Source: Pseudodesulfovibrio indicus (lineage in GTDB: Bacteria > Desulfobacterota > Desulfovibrionia > Desulfovibrionales > Desulfovibrionaceae). From it: 64,000 bases of DNA. Shown here piece by piece: positions 1 to 7,943 of the stretch. A model generated the notes under the pieces. That model worked only from the letters and a program-made list of their open reading frames with translations. It ran no database searches and had not been told where the DNA came from. Position numbers and translations under genes: made by a program. How positions within the stretch are numbered: position 1 is the stretch's first letter; each line of letters begins with the position of its first letter. The stretch is taken from assembly GCF_001563225.1 (NCBI RefSeq), contig NZ_CP014206.1, positions 248,001-312,000 of the forward strand. Direction: 5' to 3'.

Positions 1-1548
1 CCAAATGTACCCGTCCTCGTCGCGGCGGGCCACGTCGCCCGCGTAGTACACGCCGGGGATCTGGGTCCAGTATTCCTTGTACCGGTCGTCGTCGTTCCAC
101 AGCCCGGTCATCATGGACGGCCAGGGCTGGGTGACCACGAGCAGCCCGCCCTTGCCGGTGGGCACGGGCTTGCCGTCCTTGTCCACCACGTCCACGGACA
201 CGCCGGGCAGGGCCTTGGTCACGGAGCCGGGCTTGAGCACGGAGATGGGCATGGGCGAGATCATGAACATGCCGGTCTCGGTCTGCCACCAGGTGTCGAG
301 CACCGGGCATTCGGACCGGCCGATGTTCTTGTACAGCCAGATCCACGCCTCGGGCGAGATGGGCTCGCCCACGGTGCCGAGCAGCCGCAGGGAGGACAGG
401 TCGTGCTGCTTGGGATACTGGGTGCCGAAGCGCATGAGCATGCGGATCATGGTCGGCGCGGTGTAGAAGATGGTCACGCCGTACTTGGCGACCACGGACC
501 ACAGGCGGTCGGCCTGGGGATAGTTGGGGTGTCCCTCGTACATGACCGAGGTGGTTCCGGCCATGAGCGGGCCGTAGATGCCCGCCGAGTGGCCGGTGAC
601 CCAGCCGGGATCGGCGGTGCACCAGAATATGTCGGTGGGCTTGATGTCGAAGACCGTGGTCAGGGTGCGGTGCACGCCGACCATGTAGCCCGCGTGGGAG
701 TGGACCACGCCCTTGGGCGTGCCGGTGGTCCCGGAGGTATAGAGCAGGAACAGCGGGTCGTCCGCGTCCATGACCTCGGTGGGGGCCTCGTTGCGCTCCT
801 GGCGCACCAGGTCGTCGTAGTGGAAGTCGCGGCCGTCCACCATGTCCACGCCGATGTTGCAGCGCCGGACCACGACCATGGTCTCCACGCAGTCGGCGCA
901 GGCCCCGACCAACGCCTCGTCCGCGGTCTCCTTCAGGCTGATGATCCGGCCGTTGCGGTAGAAGCCGTCGGCGGTGATGAGCAGCTTGGCCTGCGCGTCG
1001 TTGATCCGCTTGCGCAGCGCCTTGGCCGAGAACCCGGCGAAGACCACGGAGTGGACCGCGCCGATCTTGGCGGCGGCGAGCATGCTGATGACGGTCTCGG
1101 GCAGCTGCGGCATGTAGATGACCACGCGGTCGCCCTTGCGCACGCCGAGGGAACGCAGGGCGTTGGCGAACCGGTTCACCTCGCGGTAGAGCTCGAAATA
1201 GGTGTATTTGCGCTGGTCGCCCGGCTCCCCTTCCCAGATGAGCGCGAGCTTGTTCTTGTTGGCGGTCTCGATGTGGCGGTCGAGCGCGTTGTAGACGATG
1301 TTGCAGCGCGCACCCGGGAACCAGCGGTAGAACGGGGCGTCCTTGTCGTCCAGCACCTGGTCCCACTTCTTGAACCAGTCCAGCTCGTCGGCGGCCTCCT
1401 CCCAGTAGCCCGTGGGGTCCATGGCCGCGAACCGGCGCGCCCCCTCCAGCTCCTGGGGGTTGACGTTGGCTTCGATGACCAACTGCGGAAGCGGGCGGAA
1501 CACCCGTTCTTCCTGAAGTAAACTGTCTATTGCGCCTGACTGGTCCAT
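1..1548 (-). CDS. acsA: Acetyl-CoA synthetase (AMP-forming), C-terminus cut by window edge
   Basis: Acetate:CoA ligase of the ANL superfamily, activating acetate to acetyl-AMP and then acetyl-CoA in the cytoplasm. The frame stays open to base 1 for 516 codons; family members are about 630-660 residues, so roughly the last 120-140 residues lie outside. Visible signatures are the P-loop-like YTSGTTGTPKG around 700-750, and GDVARRDEDGY at the window edge, the start of the C-terminal lid domain. The ATG at 1548 is preceded by a strong GAGGAGG (1552-1560 on the complement). A 16-bp inverted repeat sits just upstream of the ribosome site. It is transcribed in the same direction as the LytTR gene 150 bp upstream but probably separately. 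Identification is secure; substrate (acetate versus propionate) is inferred. Confidence 0.93.
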   Translation of the reverse strand, partial: MDQSGAIDSLLQEERVFRPLPQLVIEANVNPQELEGARRFAAMDPTGYWEEAADELDWFKKWDQVLDDKDAPFYRWFPGARCNIVYNALDRHIETANKNKLALIWEGEPGDQRKYTYFELYREVNRFANALRSLGVRKGDRVVIYMPQLPETVISMLAAAKIGAVHSVVFAGFSAKALRKRINDAQAKLLITADGFYRNGRIISLKETADEALVGACADCVETMVVVRRCNIGVDMVDGRDFHYDDLVRQERNEAPTEVMDADDPLFLLYTSGTTGTPKGVVHSHAGYMVGVHRTLTTVFDIKPTDIFWCTADPGWVTGHSAGIYGPLMAGTTSVMYEGHPNYPQADRLWSVVAKYGVTIFYTAPTMIRMLMRFGTQYPKQHDLSSLRLLGTVGEPISPEAWIWLYKNIGRSECPVLDTWWQTETGMFMISPMPISVLKPGSVTKALPGVSVDVVDKDGKPVPTGKGGLLVVTQPWPSMMTGLWNDDDRYKEYWTQIPGVYYAGDVARRDEDGYIW

Positions 1549-1566
1549 ATATCCTCCTCGCAGGGC

Positions 1567-1582
1567 CAACCGAAATCGGTTG
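1567..1582. promoter_or_regulatory. Inverted repeat in the acsA leader
   Basis: CAACCGA-AA-TCGGTTG, perfect 7-bp arms, ends 7 bp upstream of the acsA Shine-Dalgarno. It could be an operator or a short leader hairpin; no regulator can be assigned from sequence. Confidence 0.4.
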
Positions 1583-1699
1583 TGCGAGTCTCCTTGATAA
1601 CAGTTTCGCCGCGCAACTCCCGCCATATTCGGTCAGCGGTCGCAGCAGCGAGTTGAACGGTACGCCGGATGAATACGGCCCGTTGTTTCAAACAGCCTT

Positions 1700-2572
1700 C
1701 TACAGCCCGATGATCTTCTTCAGCTCCGCGATGCGTCGGCGGCTGATGGGCAGCTCGATGCGCGTGCGGCCCGCGGTGCGGAGCATGAAGTTGGAGCCGG
1801 GCATGCTGGCGATCTCGGTGACCATGTCCAGGTTCACCAGGTATTTGCGGTGCACGCGGAAGAACCGGTGCGGTCCGAGCCTGTCCTCCAGGTTCTTGAG
1901 CCGGTAGGAGGAGAGAAATTTCTGATTGGCCGTGTGCACGTAGGAATAGTCCTCGAACGCCTCCACGAAGATGATCTGGTCGTAGGGGATGAGGATGGTG
2001 CGCCCGTCCTGGTTCACGGCCAGCTTGTCGATCTCGGGCCTGCGGTTGCCGGTCTGGTCCCAGGCGGCCTGGAGCGCGGCCAGCAGCGAGTCCTGCTCCT
2101 CGTCGTGCAGGGGCAGCTTCACGGTCTGCTCGTCGTCGCCCTCGATCTCGTCGTCGGCGTCGGCGGTGTACGGGGCCGGGGTCGGCACCTCCCGGAACCG
2201 GGTCTTGAAGGTCTGGAGCCGGTCCATGGTCCGGGCCATGCGGCCCGGCGCGGGCGGCCAGAGCAGGTAGTCCGTGGCCCCCAGCTCGAAGGCGGCATAG
2301 GCCTGGGACTCGGAATCGGAGATGAACACCAGGGCGGGTTTGTTCTTGCGCCCGGCCAGCATCTGGGCCATCTCGATGCCGCTCGCCCCGCCCGGCAGGT
2401 CCACGCCCAGGAAGAACACGCCGTAGGGGATCGCCTCCAAGAGCTCCAGGGCCTCGAAGGCCGAGACCGCCTCGCCCAGCACCTGCATGAACGGCACCTC
2501 GTCCAGCACGTCGCGCAGGGCGGTGCGGACCTCTGGGTCGGGGTGGATGAGCAGGGCTTTGAGCTTGGGCAT
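1700..2572 (-). CDS. LytTR DNA-binding regulator with pseudo-receiver domain
   Basis: A 290-residue protein with a receiver fold (about 1-130), a variable acidic linker, and a LytTR DNA-binding domain (about 185-290, containing IIFVEAFEDYSYVHT and FFRVHRKYLVN). The receiver is degenerate. The usual acidic pair is His10-Pro11, the phospho-acceptor Asp is Gly56 (in FFLGVDLPGG), and the conserved Lys is Trp105 (in DYLLWPPAP). It therefore probably does not work by canonical phosphorylation. The ATG at 2572 is chosen because the receiver begins there; in-frame upstream starts at 2632 and 2671 would add unrelated sequence. No histidine kinase is adjacent. The target is unknown. Confidence 0.85.
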   Translation of the reverse strand: MPKLKALLIHPDPEVRTALRDVLDEVPFMQVLGEAVSAFEALELLEAIPYGVFFLGVDLPGGASGIEMAQMLAGRKNKPALVFISDSESQAYAAFELGATDYLLWPPAPGRMARTMDRLQTFKTRFREVPTPAPYTADADDEIEGDDEQTVKLPLHDEEQDSLLAALQAAWDQTGNRRPEIDKLAVNQDGRTILIPYDQIIFVEAFEDYSYVHTANQKFLSSYRLKNLEDRLGPHRFFRVHRKYLVNLDMVTEIASMPGSNFMLRTAGRTRIELPISRRRIAELKKIIGL

Positions 2573-2871
2573 GTCGTCTCTGTCCGGGTTGCGTGCTGGA
2601 AGACTCTCCAATACTTCATCATCTCTACCCATATTCCAGCCATGGCGCAAGGCCGTTACGGTGAACGGCACGCCTGGTCCGGCAAACGGCCCGCCCTGCC
2701 GAAGGGCCGAAAGCCGCTGATTCCCCCAGGGCTGTCAAGTTGCTTTTCCCTGCCTCCCGCATGCTTTTTCCCTCCATTCTTCGACAAACTCCGATTTCGG
2801 CGAAAACCGGGGTTACGCTCTCCCGCAAACCAAGAAAGGACGGCCCGAGCAGCGGCCCGAAGGAGATGCAC

Positions 2872-4131
2872 ATGAGCGTATTCGCAATGAGGCTGAAGCA
2901 CGACCGGAACGGTCGAATCGTGGAGAAAACCGAGAGCGTGGCCGGTCAGGCCAACCTCTGGAAGTATGCCTACGACAAGGCCGGAAACCTTTCGGAGGCG
3001 TACCTGAACAACCGGCTTATCTGCCAGTGTTGGTACGACCGGGACGGTCGCCGACAGCGGGATTGCTTTCCCGCCACCGTGGGGCCCGGCTTCCGCGACT
3101 ACCGGTACACCCTGGACAACCGGCTGCTGAGTACTGGAAACAACGGATTCACGCACGACGAAAACGGGTTCCGCTCAATTTGGTCGAACGGCGGCACGTA
3201 CCATCTGTACGAGTACGCGCCGGACTATCGGCTCCTCAAGATGGAAGTTGAGGACCACAGTCGCGTCTACACCTTCCGCCACGACGATCAGGGCCGGCGG
3301 GCAGCCAAGTACCTAAACGGCCAACTAGTCGAAGCTTACCAATGGCTTGACTTCATCCGACTCGGCGCGTTCCACGACGGGCGGCACGCCTACGAGCTCT
3401 CCTACCGCAAGGACGAGCGCACCCCCTACGCCATGCGCCGCGACGACGGGACCGTGGCCGGGCTGTTTTACGACCAGGTCGGCTCCCTGCGCCTGGTTGT
3501 GGACACACACGACAACGTGATAAAGGAAATCGTGTACGATCCGTTCGGCGGGATCATCGAAGACACCAACCCGTCCCTGCGCGTCCCCCTCGGTTTCGCG
3601 GGCGGCCTGCACGACCGGGATCTGGGCTTTGTCCGGTTCGGGTGGCGAGACTACGACACCTTCACCGGCAGATGGACCGCGCCCGACCCCATCGGGGACA
3701 GGGGCGGCGATCCGGATTGGTATGGGTACTGCCTGGACGATCCGGTCAACGGGGTGGACCCGGTGGGGCTTTTTCGGTTTGGTAAAAGAGGGTTGGGAGG
3801 ACTGCCGCTGCTTGGCATTTTTTCCGACAACCAGATTGATGATTCCTTGAACACGGAAATCGCTCATGAACACGGATTTTATGAAGATGGTTCAGGTGGC
3901 GATGTTGGATTGTTCAAAGACGGCGTTCGGCACAATACGGAAAATATTCAAGATTATGAGCTGGAAGATAAGCATTATGACGACAAGCGAATGCGTCGGA
4001 CGGTAGGCAGTCTGGGGAAACAAGAGTACAATCTGTTGGGCATTGGTGGGGAAAAAAACAATTGCCAGGACTATGCCGATAAGATGCGTAAGAGATATTG
4101 GCTGTTGGATCGAGGAGACCGCCAACGATAG
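2872..4131 (+). CDS. Short RHS-repeat protein with variable C-terminal toxin-like domain
   Basis: 419 residues. Residues about 1-300 hold YD/RHS repeats and end in the RHS core (RFGWRDYDTFTGRWTAPDPIGDRGG-type sequence, then DPVNGVDPVGLF). After that the sequence changes to a ~115-residue tip of clearly lower GC. The tip contains HEHGFYEDGSGGDVGLF (His332/His334) and NNCQDYADKMRKRYW (Cys398), an order and spacing that recall permuted papain-fold (NlpC/P60-LRAT-like) enzymes. The ATG at 2872 has AAGGAG 6 bp upstream. There is no signal peptide and no large RHS shell, so this is a short or orphan RHS. The toxin role is inferred from RHS architecture and from the small genes that follow. Confidence 0.85.
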   Translation: MSVFAMRLKHDRNGRIVEKTESVAGQANLWKYAYDKAGNLSEAYLNNRLICQCWYDRDGRRQRDCFPATVGPGFRDYRYTLDNRLLSTGNNGFTHDENGFRSIWSNGGTYHLYEYAPDYRLLKMEVEDHSRVYTFRHDDQGRRAAKYLNGQLVEAYQWLDFIRLGAFHDGRHAYELSYRKDERTPYAMRRDDGTVAGLFYDQVGSLRLVVDTHDNVIKEIVYDPFGGIIEDTNPSLRVPLGFAGGLHDRDLGFVRFGWRDYDTFTGRWTAPDPIGDRGGDPDWYGYCLDDPVNGVDPVGLFRFGKRGLGGLPLLGIFSDNQIDDSLNTEIAHEHGFYEDGSGGDVGLFKDGVRHNTENIQDYELEDKHYDDKRMRRTVGSLGKQEYNLLGIGGEKNNCQDYADKMRKRYWLLDRGDRQR

Positions 4132-4148
4132 TAAAAAGCCATTAAAAG

Positions 4149-4169
4149 GGTGGGGCGTTCAGCCCCACC
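4149..4169 (+). other. Hairpin between RHS gene and candidate immunity gene
   Basis: GGTGGGGC / GCCCCACC, 8-bp arms with a 5-nt loop and no following T-run. It sits 13 bp before the ATG at 4183 and may influence translation of the downstream gene. Confidence 0.4.
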
Positions 4170-4182
4170 TCATGGGCGCGAA

Positions 4183-4680
4183 ATGAAAAAAACGGGCATA
4201 TTGATTGTCGTGTTGCTGATTGTCTCTTTTTGGGCAAATTCACACAGAAATGAACTTGCAGTTTGGTTCAATAGCGATTCCTTCTACAAACCAATATTCA
4301 TAGGCGACTTGGATGTATTGCACTCTGGGAGTACTGTGAGCGCCGAATTAACATCTGAATACGATGTCCGGCATGGTTTTTTTCTGACTTTCCCTTGTGA
4401 TCACTTGCCCATGAACTTCTTCGCGAATTTGGATGGGTCCATTCAATACACAATTAAATCCGGCGATATAGTGTTGGTGTCGAAGGTTGTCTCGCCACCT
4501 CCACACCCAATGGGTGGCTTGAATGAAAAAGGCTGCGACATTGTATTATTTACCTTTGATCTTCCCTTTCAGGGGCACGACTCAGTCACTCTTGAAGTTG
4601 TGGTTAAATCTCCCATAACCAAGCTGGCCGCTTATCAGGATATTCGATGCGAGGTGTCCCCCGCTTATTGGCCCAAATAA
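4183..4680 (+). CDS. Small membrane-anchored protein, candidate RHS immunity protein
   Basis: 165 residues, not recognised. Residues 4-16 form a hydrophobic segment (GILIVVLLIVSFW) after a Lys-rich start, so it is a signal anchor with the rest outside the cytoplasm. Base composition is much more AT-rich than the surroundings, like the RHS tip before it. Its position 51 bp after the RHS tip is where cognate immunity genes usually lie. The ATG at 4183 was preferred over the GTG at 4150 because the membrane segment starts directly after it. The stop at 4678-4680 falls inside the next overlapping frame; a frameshift joining the two frames is possible (see findings). Function is inferred from position only. 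Confidence 0.6.
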   Translation: MKKTGILIVVLLIVSFWANSHRNELAVWFNSDSFYKPIFIGDLDVLHSGSTVSAELTSEYDVRHGFFLTFPCDHLPMNFFANLDGSIQYTIKSGDIVLVSKVVSPPPHPMGGLNEKGCDIVLFTFDLPFQGHDSVTLEVVVKSPITKLAAYQDIRCEVSPAYWPK

Positions 4681-4949
4681 CGTTTGAAGATAAAGGCATT
4701 TCTCCTTCCATCAGCGCCACCGGATCGTACCTGGCGGCCAAGGCTAAGGACGGGCAAATGAAAATGATTGCTGGCCAGATATTCTTATCGATTGCCCTTG
4801 TACTATGCACTTGGGGCGGGTTGATGGATATCCGAAAATGGTACCGTACCCGACATATGGACCTTCGTCCGTTTTCATGGAAACGGTGGTTCAACAAAGA
4901 TGAAGGCCTGAACCCGCGAGAGAAGCTTATCAACGGGATTATGGCATAA
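4647..4949 (+). CDS. Small protein with one membrane segment, possibly the C-terminal part of the preceding gene
   Basis: A 100-codon frame starting inside the previous gene (34-bp overlap, +1 frame). The clear feature is a transmembrane helix near residues 40-58 (MIAGQIFLSIALVLCTWGG), followed by a basic, Trp-rich cytoplasmic tail. The first ~37 residues look like a continuation of the extracytoplasmic domain of the preceding protein rather than a natural N-terminus. It may be the frameshifted 3' end of that gene, or a separate protein starting near ATG 4758. Not recognised by family. Confidence 0.45.
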   Translation: MRGVPRLLAQITFEDKGISPSISATGSYLAAKAKDGQMKMIAGQIFLSIALVLCTWGGLMDIRKWYRTRHMDLRPFSWKRWFNKDEGLNPREKLINGIMA

Positions 4950-5004
4950 TCATTGGTGCGTTTGCGGCATTGATCTTCCTGTCTTCTTTTTAGATTTATT
5001 GATA

Positions 5005-5028
5005 CGCCCGAGGCAAAAGCCTCGGGCG
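5005..5028. terminator. Terminator-like hairpin after the RHS/immunity genes
   Basis: CGCCCGAGGC-AAAA-GCCTCGGGCG, a perfect 10-bp stem with tetraloop, followed by a T-rich stretch (CGTTTGATTTGT). It closes the RHS/immunity transcription unit. Confidence 0.7.
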
Positions 5029-5068
5029 CGTTTGATTTGTTGTGGCGAGTGTTGGGCGGTATTTTGCG

Positions 5069-5125
5069 GACACCAACCCGTCCCTGCGCGTCCCCCTCGG
5101 TTTCGCGGGCGGCCTGCACGACCGG
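5069..5125 (+). pseudogene. 57-bp orphan fragment of the RHS core
   Basis: An exact copy of bases 3562-3618 of the RHS gene (codons for DTNPSLRVPLGFAGGLHDR), standing alone after the immunity region and its terminator. No RHS coding extends on either side. This looks like the remnant of an earlier RHS tip or of a recombination that exchanged or duplicated the 3' end of the gene. Confidence 0.85.
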
Positions 5126-5211
5126 ACTGCCGCAAGCATCGCTGCTTTGTGTAAAAAAAACCGGCACACGCCGCTTGCACGGCAACACCCGTTTATCTAT
5201 ATTCAACCATC

Positions 5212-6558
5212 ATGAAGAATCCCTACCTGAAACGAGTGATCAAGTTCCTGCATTCCCACGTGCTCATGTCGTTCATCATATACGGCGCCGCCATCGGCAT
5301 CCTGGCTGGTGCCCTGTGGGGGACCTTCCAGTTCGTCAAGCCGCTGCCGCCCGACAAGGTGATCATGGTCACCGGCAGCGAGAGCGGGGCCTACTACGCC
5401 TTCGCCATGCGCTACAAGGCGTTCTTCGCCGGGCACGGCTATGATCTGGAGGTGCGCACCTCCAACGGCTCCATGGACAACCTGGCCATCCTCTCGGACC
5501 CGGAGTCCGACGTCCAGGCCGCGTTCATGCAGGGCGGCATCGCCAAGGCGGACGACCACCCGCATCTGGAGAGCCTGGCCGCTCTCTACTACGAGCCGGT
5601 CTGGGTGTTCGTGTCCAAGCGGCTCCGGCTGGAGACCCTGGCCGACCTCAAGGGGCGCAGAGTGGCCGTCGGGGCCGAGGGCAGCGGCACCAACCACCTG
5701 GTCTCCATGCTGCTCGCGGAGAACGGGGTGACCGCCGAGAACGCCGAGTTCCTGCCCGAAGGGGCGGGCATGGCCGCGCCCAAGCTCCTGAATCGCGAAA
5801 TCGACGCCCTGTTCACCATCGCCGGGGTGGATTCAAAGGCCGTGCGCGAGCTGAGCGGGGCGAACCGCACCGTGGAGCTCTATTCCTTCGACCGGGCCGA
5901 GACCTACGTGCGCACCCACCACTTCCTGAAAAAGCTGACTCTGCCGCCGGGCGGCATCGACCTTATGCGCGACCTGCCCGCCGACGACGTGACCTTGGTC
6001 GCGCCCGCCGCCAACCTGATCATCCGCGATGATCTGCATCCCGCCCTGCGCTACCTTTTCCTGCTGGCAGCGGCCAAGATTCACGGTGAGGGCGACATGT
6101 TCGCCATGTCCGGCGAGTTCCCCAACGGCCAGGCGCTGCTTTTCCCCCTGAGCGACGAGTCCGCCAACTTCTTCAAGTCCGGGCCGCCGTTCCTGATGCG
6201 GTATCTGCCGTTCCAGGCGGCCATCACCGCCGAACGGCTCAAGATTCTGCTCATCCCCCTGCTGACCTTGCTCTTCCCGCTGTTCAAGATCACCCCGCCC
6301 GCTTACCGGTGGCAGATCAGGCGGCGCATCTTCAAGTGGTACAAGCACTTGAAGCGGCTGGACATGGAGGCGCTCGACCTCACTGATGCGGCCCGCGCCG
6401 AGGAGATGCTCGACCAGTTGAAGGAGATGGACCGGCAGGTGCTGGAGACGTCGGTGCCGCTTTCGTACACGGATAATGTGTATTCCCTGCGGGTGCATAT
6501 TCGGCTGATCAGGACTCGGTTGGAGCGGATAGTGGAGAAGGCGGGGAGCGCTGGGTAG
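5212..6558 (+). CDS. TAXI-family (TRAP-associated) solute-binding protein, membrane-anchored
   Basis: 448 residues. An N-terminal membrane helix (about 18-42) is followed by the TAXI substrate-binding fold (VTGSESGAYYAFA near 62, VAVGAEGSGTNH near 155). A second hydrophobic segment (about 340-360, ILLIPLLTLLFPLF) precedes a basic and coiled-coil-like C-terminal region starting PPAYRWQIRRRIFKWYKHL. This longer two-helix form differs from secreted TAXI proteins and is common in proteobacteria without an adjacent permease. No TRAP permease gene is nearby. The ATG at 5212 has only a weak ribosome site. Ligand unknown; TAXI proteins typically bind small organic acids such as glutamate. Confidence 0.88.
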   Translation: MKNPYLKRVIKFLHSHVLMSFIIYGAAIGILAGALWGTFQFVKPLPPDKVIMVTGSESGAYYAFAMRYKAFFAGHGYDLEVRTSNGSMDNLAILSDPESDVQAAFMQGGIAKADDHPHLESLAALYYEPVWVFVSKRLRLETLADLKGRRVAVGAEGSGTNHLVSMLLAENGVTAENAEFLPEGAGMAAPKLLNREIDALFTIAGVDSKAVRELSGANRTVELYSFDRAETYVRTHHFLKKLTLPPGGIDLMRDLPADDVTLVAPAANLIIRDDLHPALRYLFLLAAAKIHGEGDMFAMSGEFPNGQALLFPLSDESANFFKSGPPFLMRYLPFQAAITAERLKILLIPLLTLLFPLFKITPPAYRWQIRRRIFKWYKHLKRLDMEALDLTDAARAEEMLDQLKEMDRQVLETSVPLSYTDNVYSLRVHIRLIRTRLERIVEKAGSAG

Positions 6559-6606
6559 GAAAGCTGTTCCTTTTCTTTCTCTTGGAGAAGAGAGGAGAAA
6601 GAGGAG

Positions 6607-7126
6607 AGCCGTCGCTGGCGCTCCTCCAAGTTTTTTTGGAGCCCTCCCGGCGGGGTTCTTTCTTTTCCGGGCGAAAAGAAAGAACCAAAGAAACGCCGGG
6701 GGGGACATCCCCGCCCGAGTTTGGCCGCTGAGATTCCGATCCGCTCGGGGCGGCTCCATCCCATGAAAAGTAGAGTGCGAGCCTCCACGGGAACGCCCCT
6801 TTTAAGGGATACCGAGGGGCCACGAGAACGGAGCCGCCGCCCCTTCGCGGTCGGCTTCTAGGCGTCCAGAACAGGGCTCGCTGCGTGCTGCTTGGCGGTA
6901 CGAAGGGCGAAGGAAGAGGGGCCTTCGGACGGGACTTCGGGGTAGGAGAGCCACTCTTTGAGGCTGCGCCTCAAAGGCGTTCCATGGGAGGGCCTTCGTA
7001 AGACTTGGCGGGGTATGAAAGCCGCTGTTTGGGGCTGTGCCCCAAAGACACTCCAAGGGAGGTCCGTTGGGCGGGGCTTGGGTGATGAGAGCCGCTGTTG
7101 GGGCTGCGCCCCAAGGCGCTCCGGGG
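6607..7126. repeat. Dispersed ~520-bp repeat, copy A
   Basis: Largely identical to 11471-11997 in the same orientation. It starts AGCCGTCGCTGGCGCTCC, holds a 12-bp-stem hairpin (6655-6685, GTTCTTTCTTTT/AAAAGAAAGAAC), then about 250 bp of conserved sequence, then a series of ~65-bp sub-repeats. Each sub-repeat carries a short palindrome: 6957-6975, 7028-7046, 7098-7114; a fourth at 7159-7177 lies just past the copy. The open frames across it are repeat artefacts; I find no gene. Confidence 0.85.
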
Positions 7127-7177
7127 TGCGATGGACGGGGCTGTGGAGGTGACGGCTGTTTGAGGCTGCGCCTCAAA
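6957..7177. repeat. Tandem short palindromes about 65-70 bp apart
   Basis: Four palindromes of the form TTTGAGGC-TGC-GCCTCAAA or TTGGGGC-TGC-GCCCCAA at 6957, 7028, 7098 and 7159. Each is embedded in a degenerate unit with GGGCGGGGCTTGG... and AGAGCCGCTG. Arms vary together (GAGG/CCTC versus GGGG/CCCC), so the stem rather than the sequence is conserved. Confidence 0.7.
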
Positions 7178-7243
7178 GGCGCGAGAGGGGATGGTTTGGA
7201 GTTGATTTGCCCTTCCGCATTTGACCTCTTTTGCCATCCCCCT

Positions 7244-7541
7244 CACGCTCGGACGGCCTTCGTCCGAAGAGCGGTCATTCGGAAACCGGGGCCTAGAGCC
7301 TGTCTCAAGCGCCGAAGCGCAGCCCGACTGAGTCTGCCTCGGCAGACATGCCGTCAGGGCAGCGAAAGGCGCTTACAGGCTCTTGGCCACTGTTTTCGCG
7401 CCGCCGCACCGCAAGCGCACTTTTTGCTTACTTTTTGGGGCGCCAGCCAAAAAGTAAGGCGCTGTAAGAGCGCAAAACGGTCTATCTCAACAGGAAAAAC
7501 CCCAGACGCGGACGCGCGGACGTCTTTACCGCGCTCCTCCC
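7244..7541. repeat. ~300-bp repeat, unit 1 of 3
   Basis: Begins CACGCTCGGAC and ends near ACCGCGCTCCTCCCT. It contains GTCTGCC-TC-GGCAGAC and a 12-bp hairpin CTTACTTTTTGG/CCAAAAAGTAAG. Units 2 (7559-7857) and 3 (7944-8242) follow in the same orientation with high identity. The apparent reverse-strand frames shared by the units look like repeat artefacts. Confidence 0.8.
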
Positions 7542-7558
7542 TTTTGTGCCTTACCACC

Positions 7559-7857
7559 CACGCTCGGACAATCCCGGCCCGGAGAGCGGTCATTCGGAAA
7601 CCGGGGCCTAGAGCCTGTTTCAAGCGCCGAAGCGCAGCCCGACTGAGTCTGCCCCGGCAGACATGCCGTCAGGGCAGCGGGAGGCGCTTACAGGCTCTTG
7701 GCCACTGTTTCCGCGCCGCCGCACCGCAAGCGCACTTTTTGCTTACTTTTTGGGGCGCCAGCCAAAAAGTAAGGCGCTGTAAAAGCGCAATTGGATTTTC
7801 CGCAACAGGGGTACACCAGACGCGGACGCGCGGCCCAAACCCACCGCGCTCCTCCCT
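7559..7857. repeat. ~300-bp repeat, unit 2 of 3
   Basis: Second unit, separated from unit 1 by 17 bp. Same hairpins and ends as unit 1; it differs mainly near the end (GGATTTTCCGCAACAGGGG). Confidence 0.8.
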
Positions 7858-7943
7858 CTTCCTCTCATCCAAAAAAAGAAATCCATACACTCTCCCGCCA
7901 AATCCGCAGCCTCTCCGCGCCCCGCCTCTTCCGCCATCTCTTC

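Noticed and set aside
403-1521. 372-codon plus-strand frame opposite acsA
   Set aside because: Antisense shadow of acsA with Val/Gly/His-rich text; the acsA frame has all family motifs.
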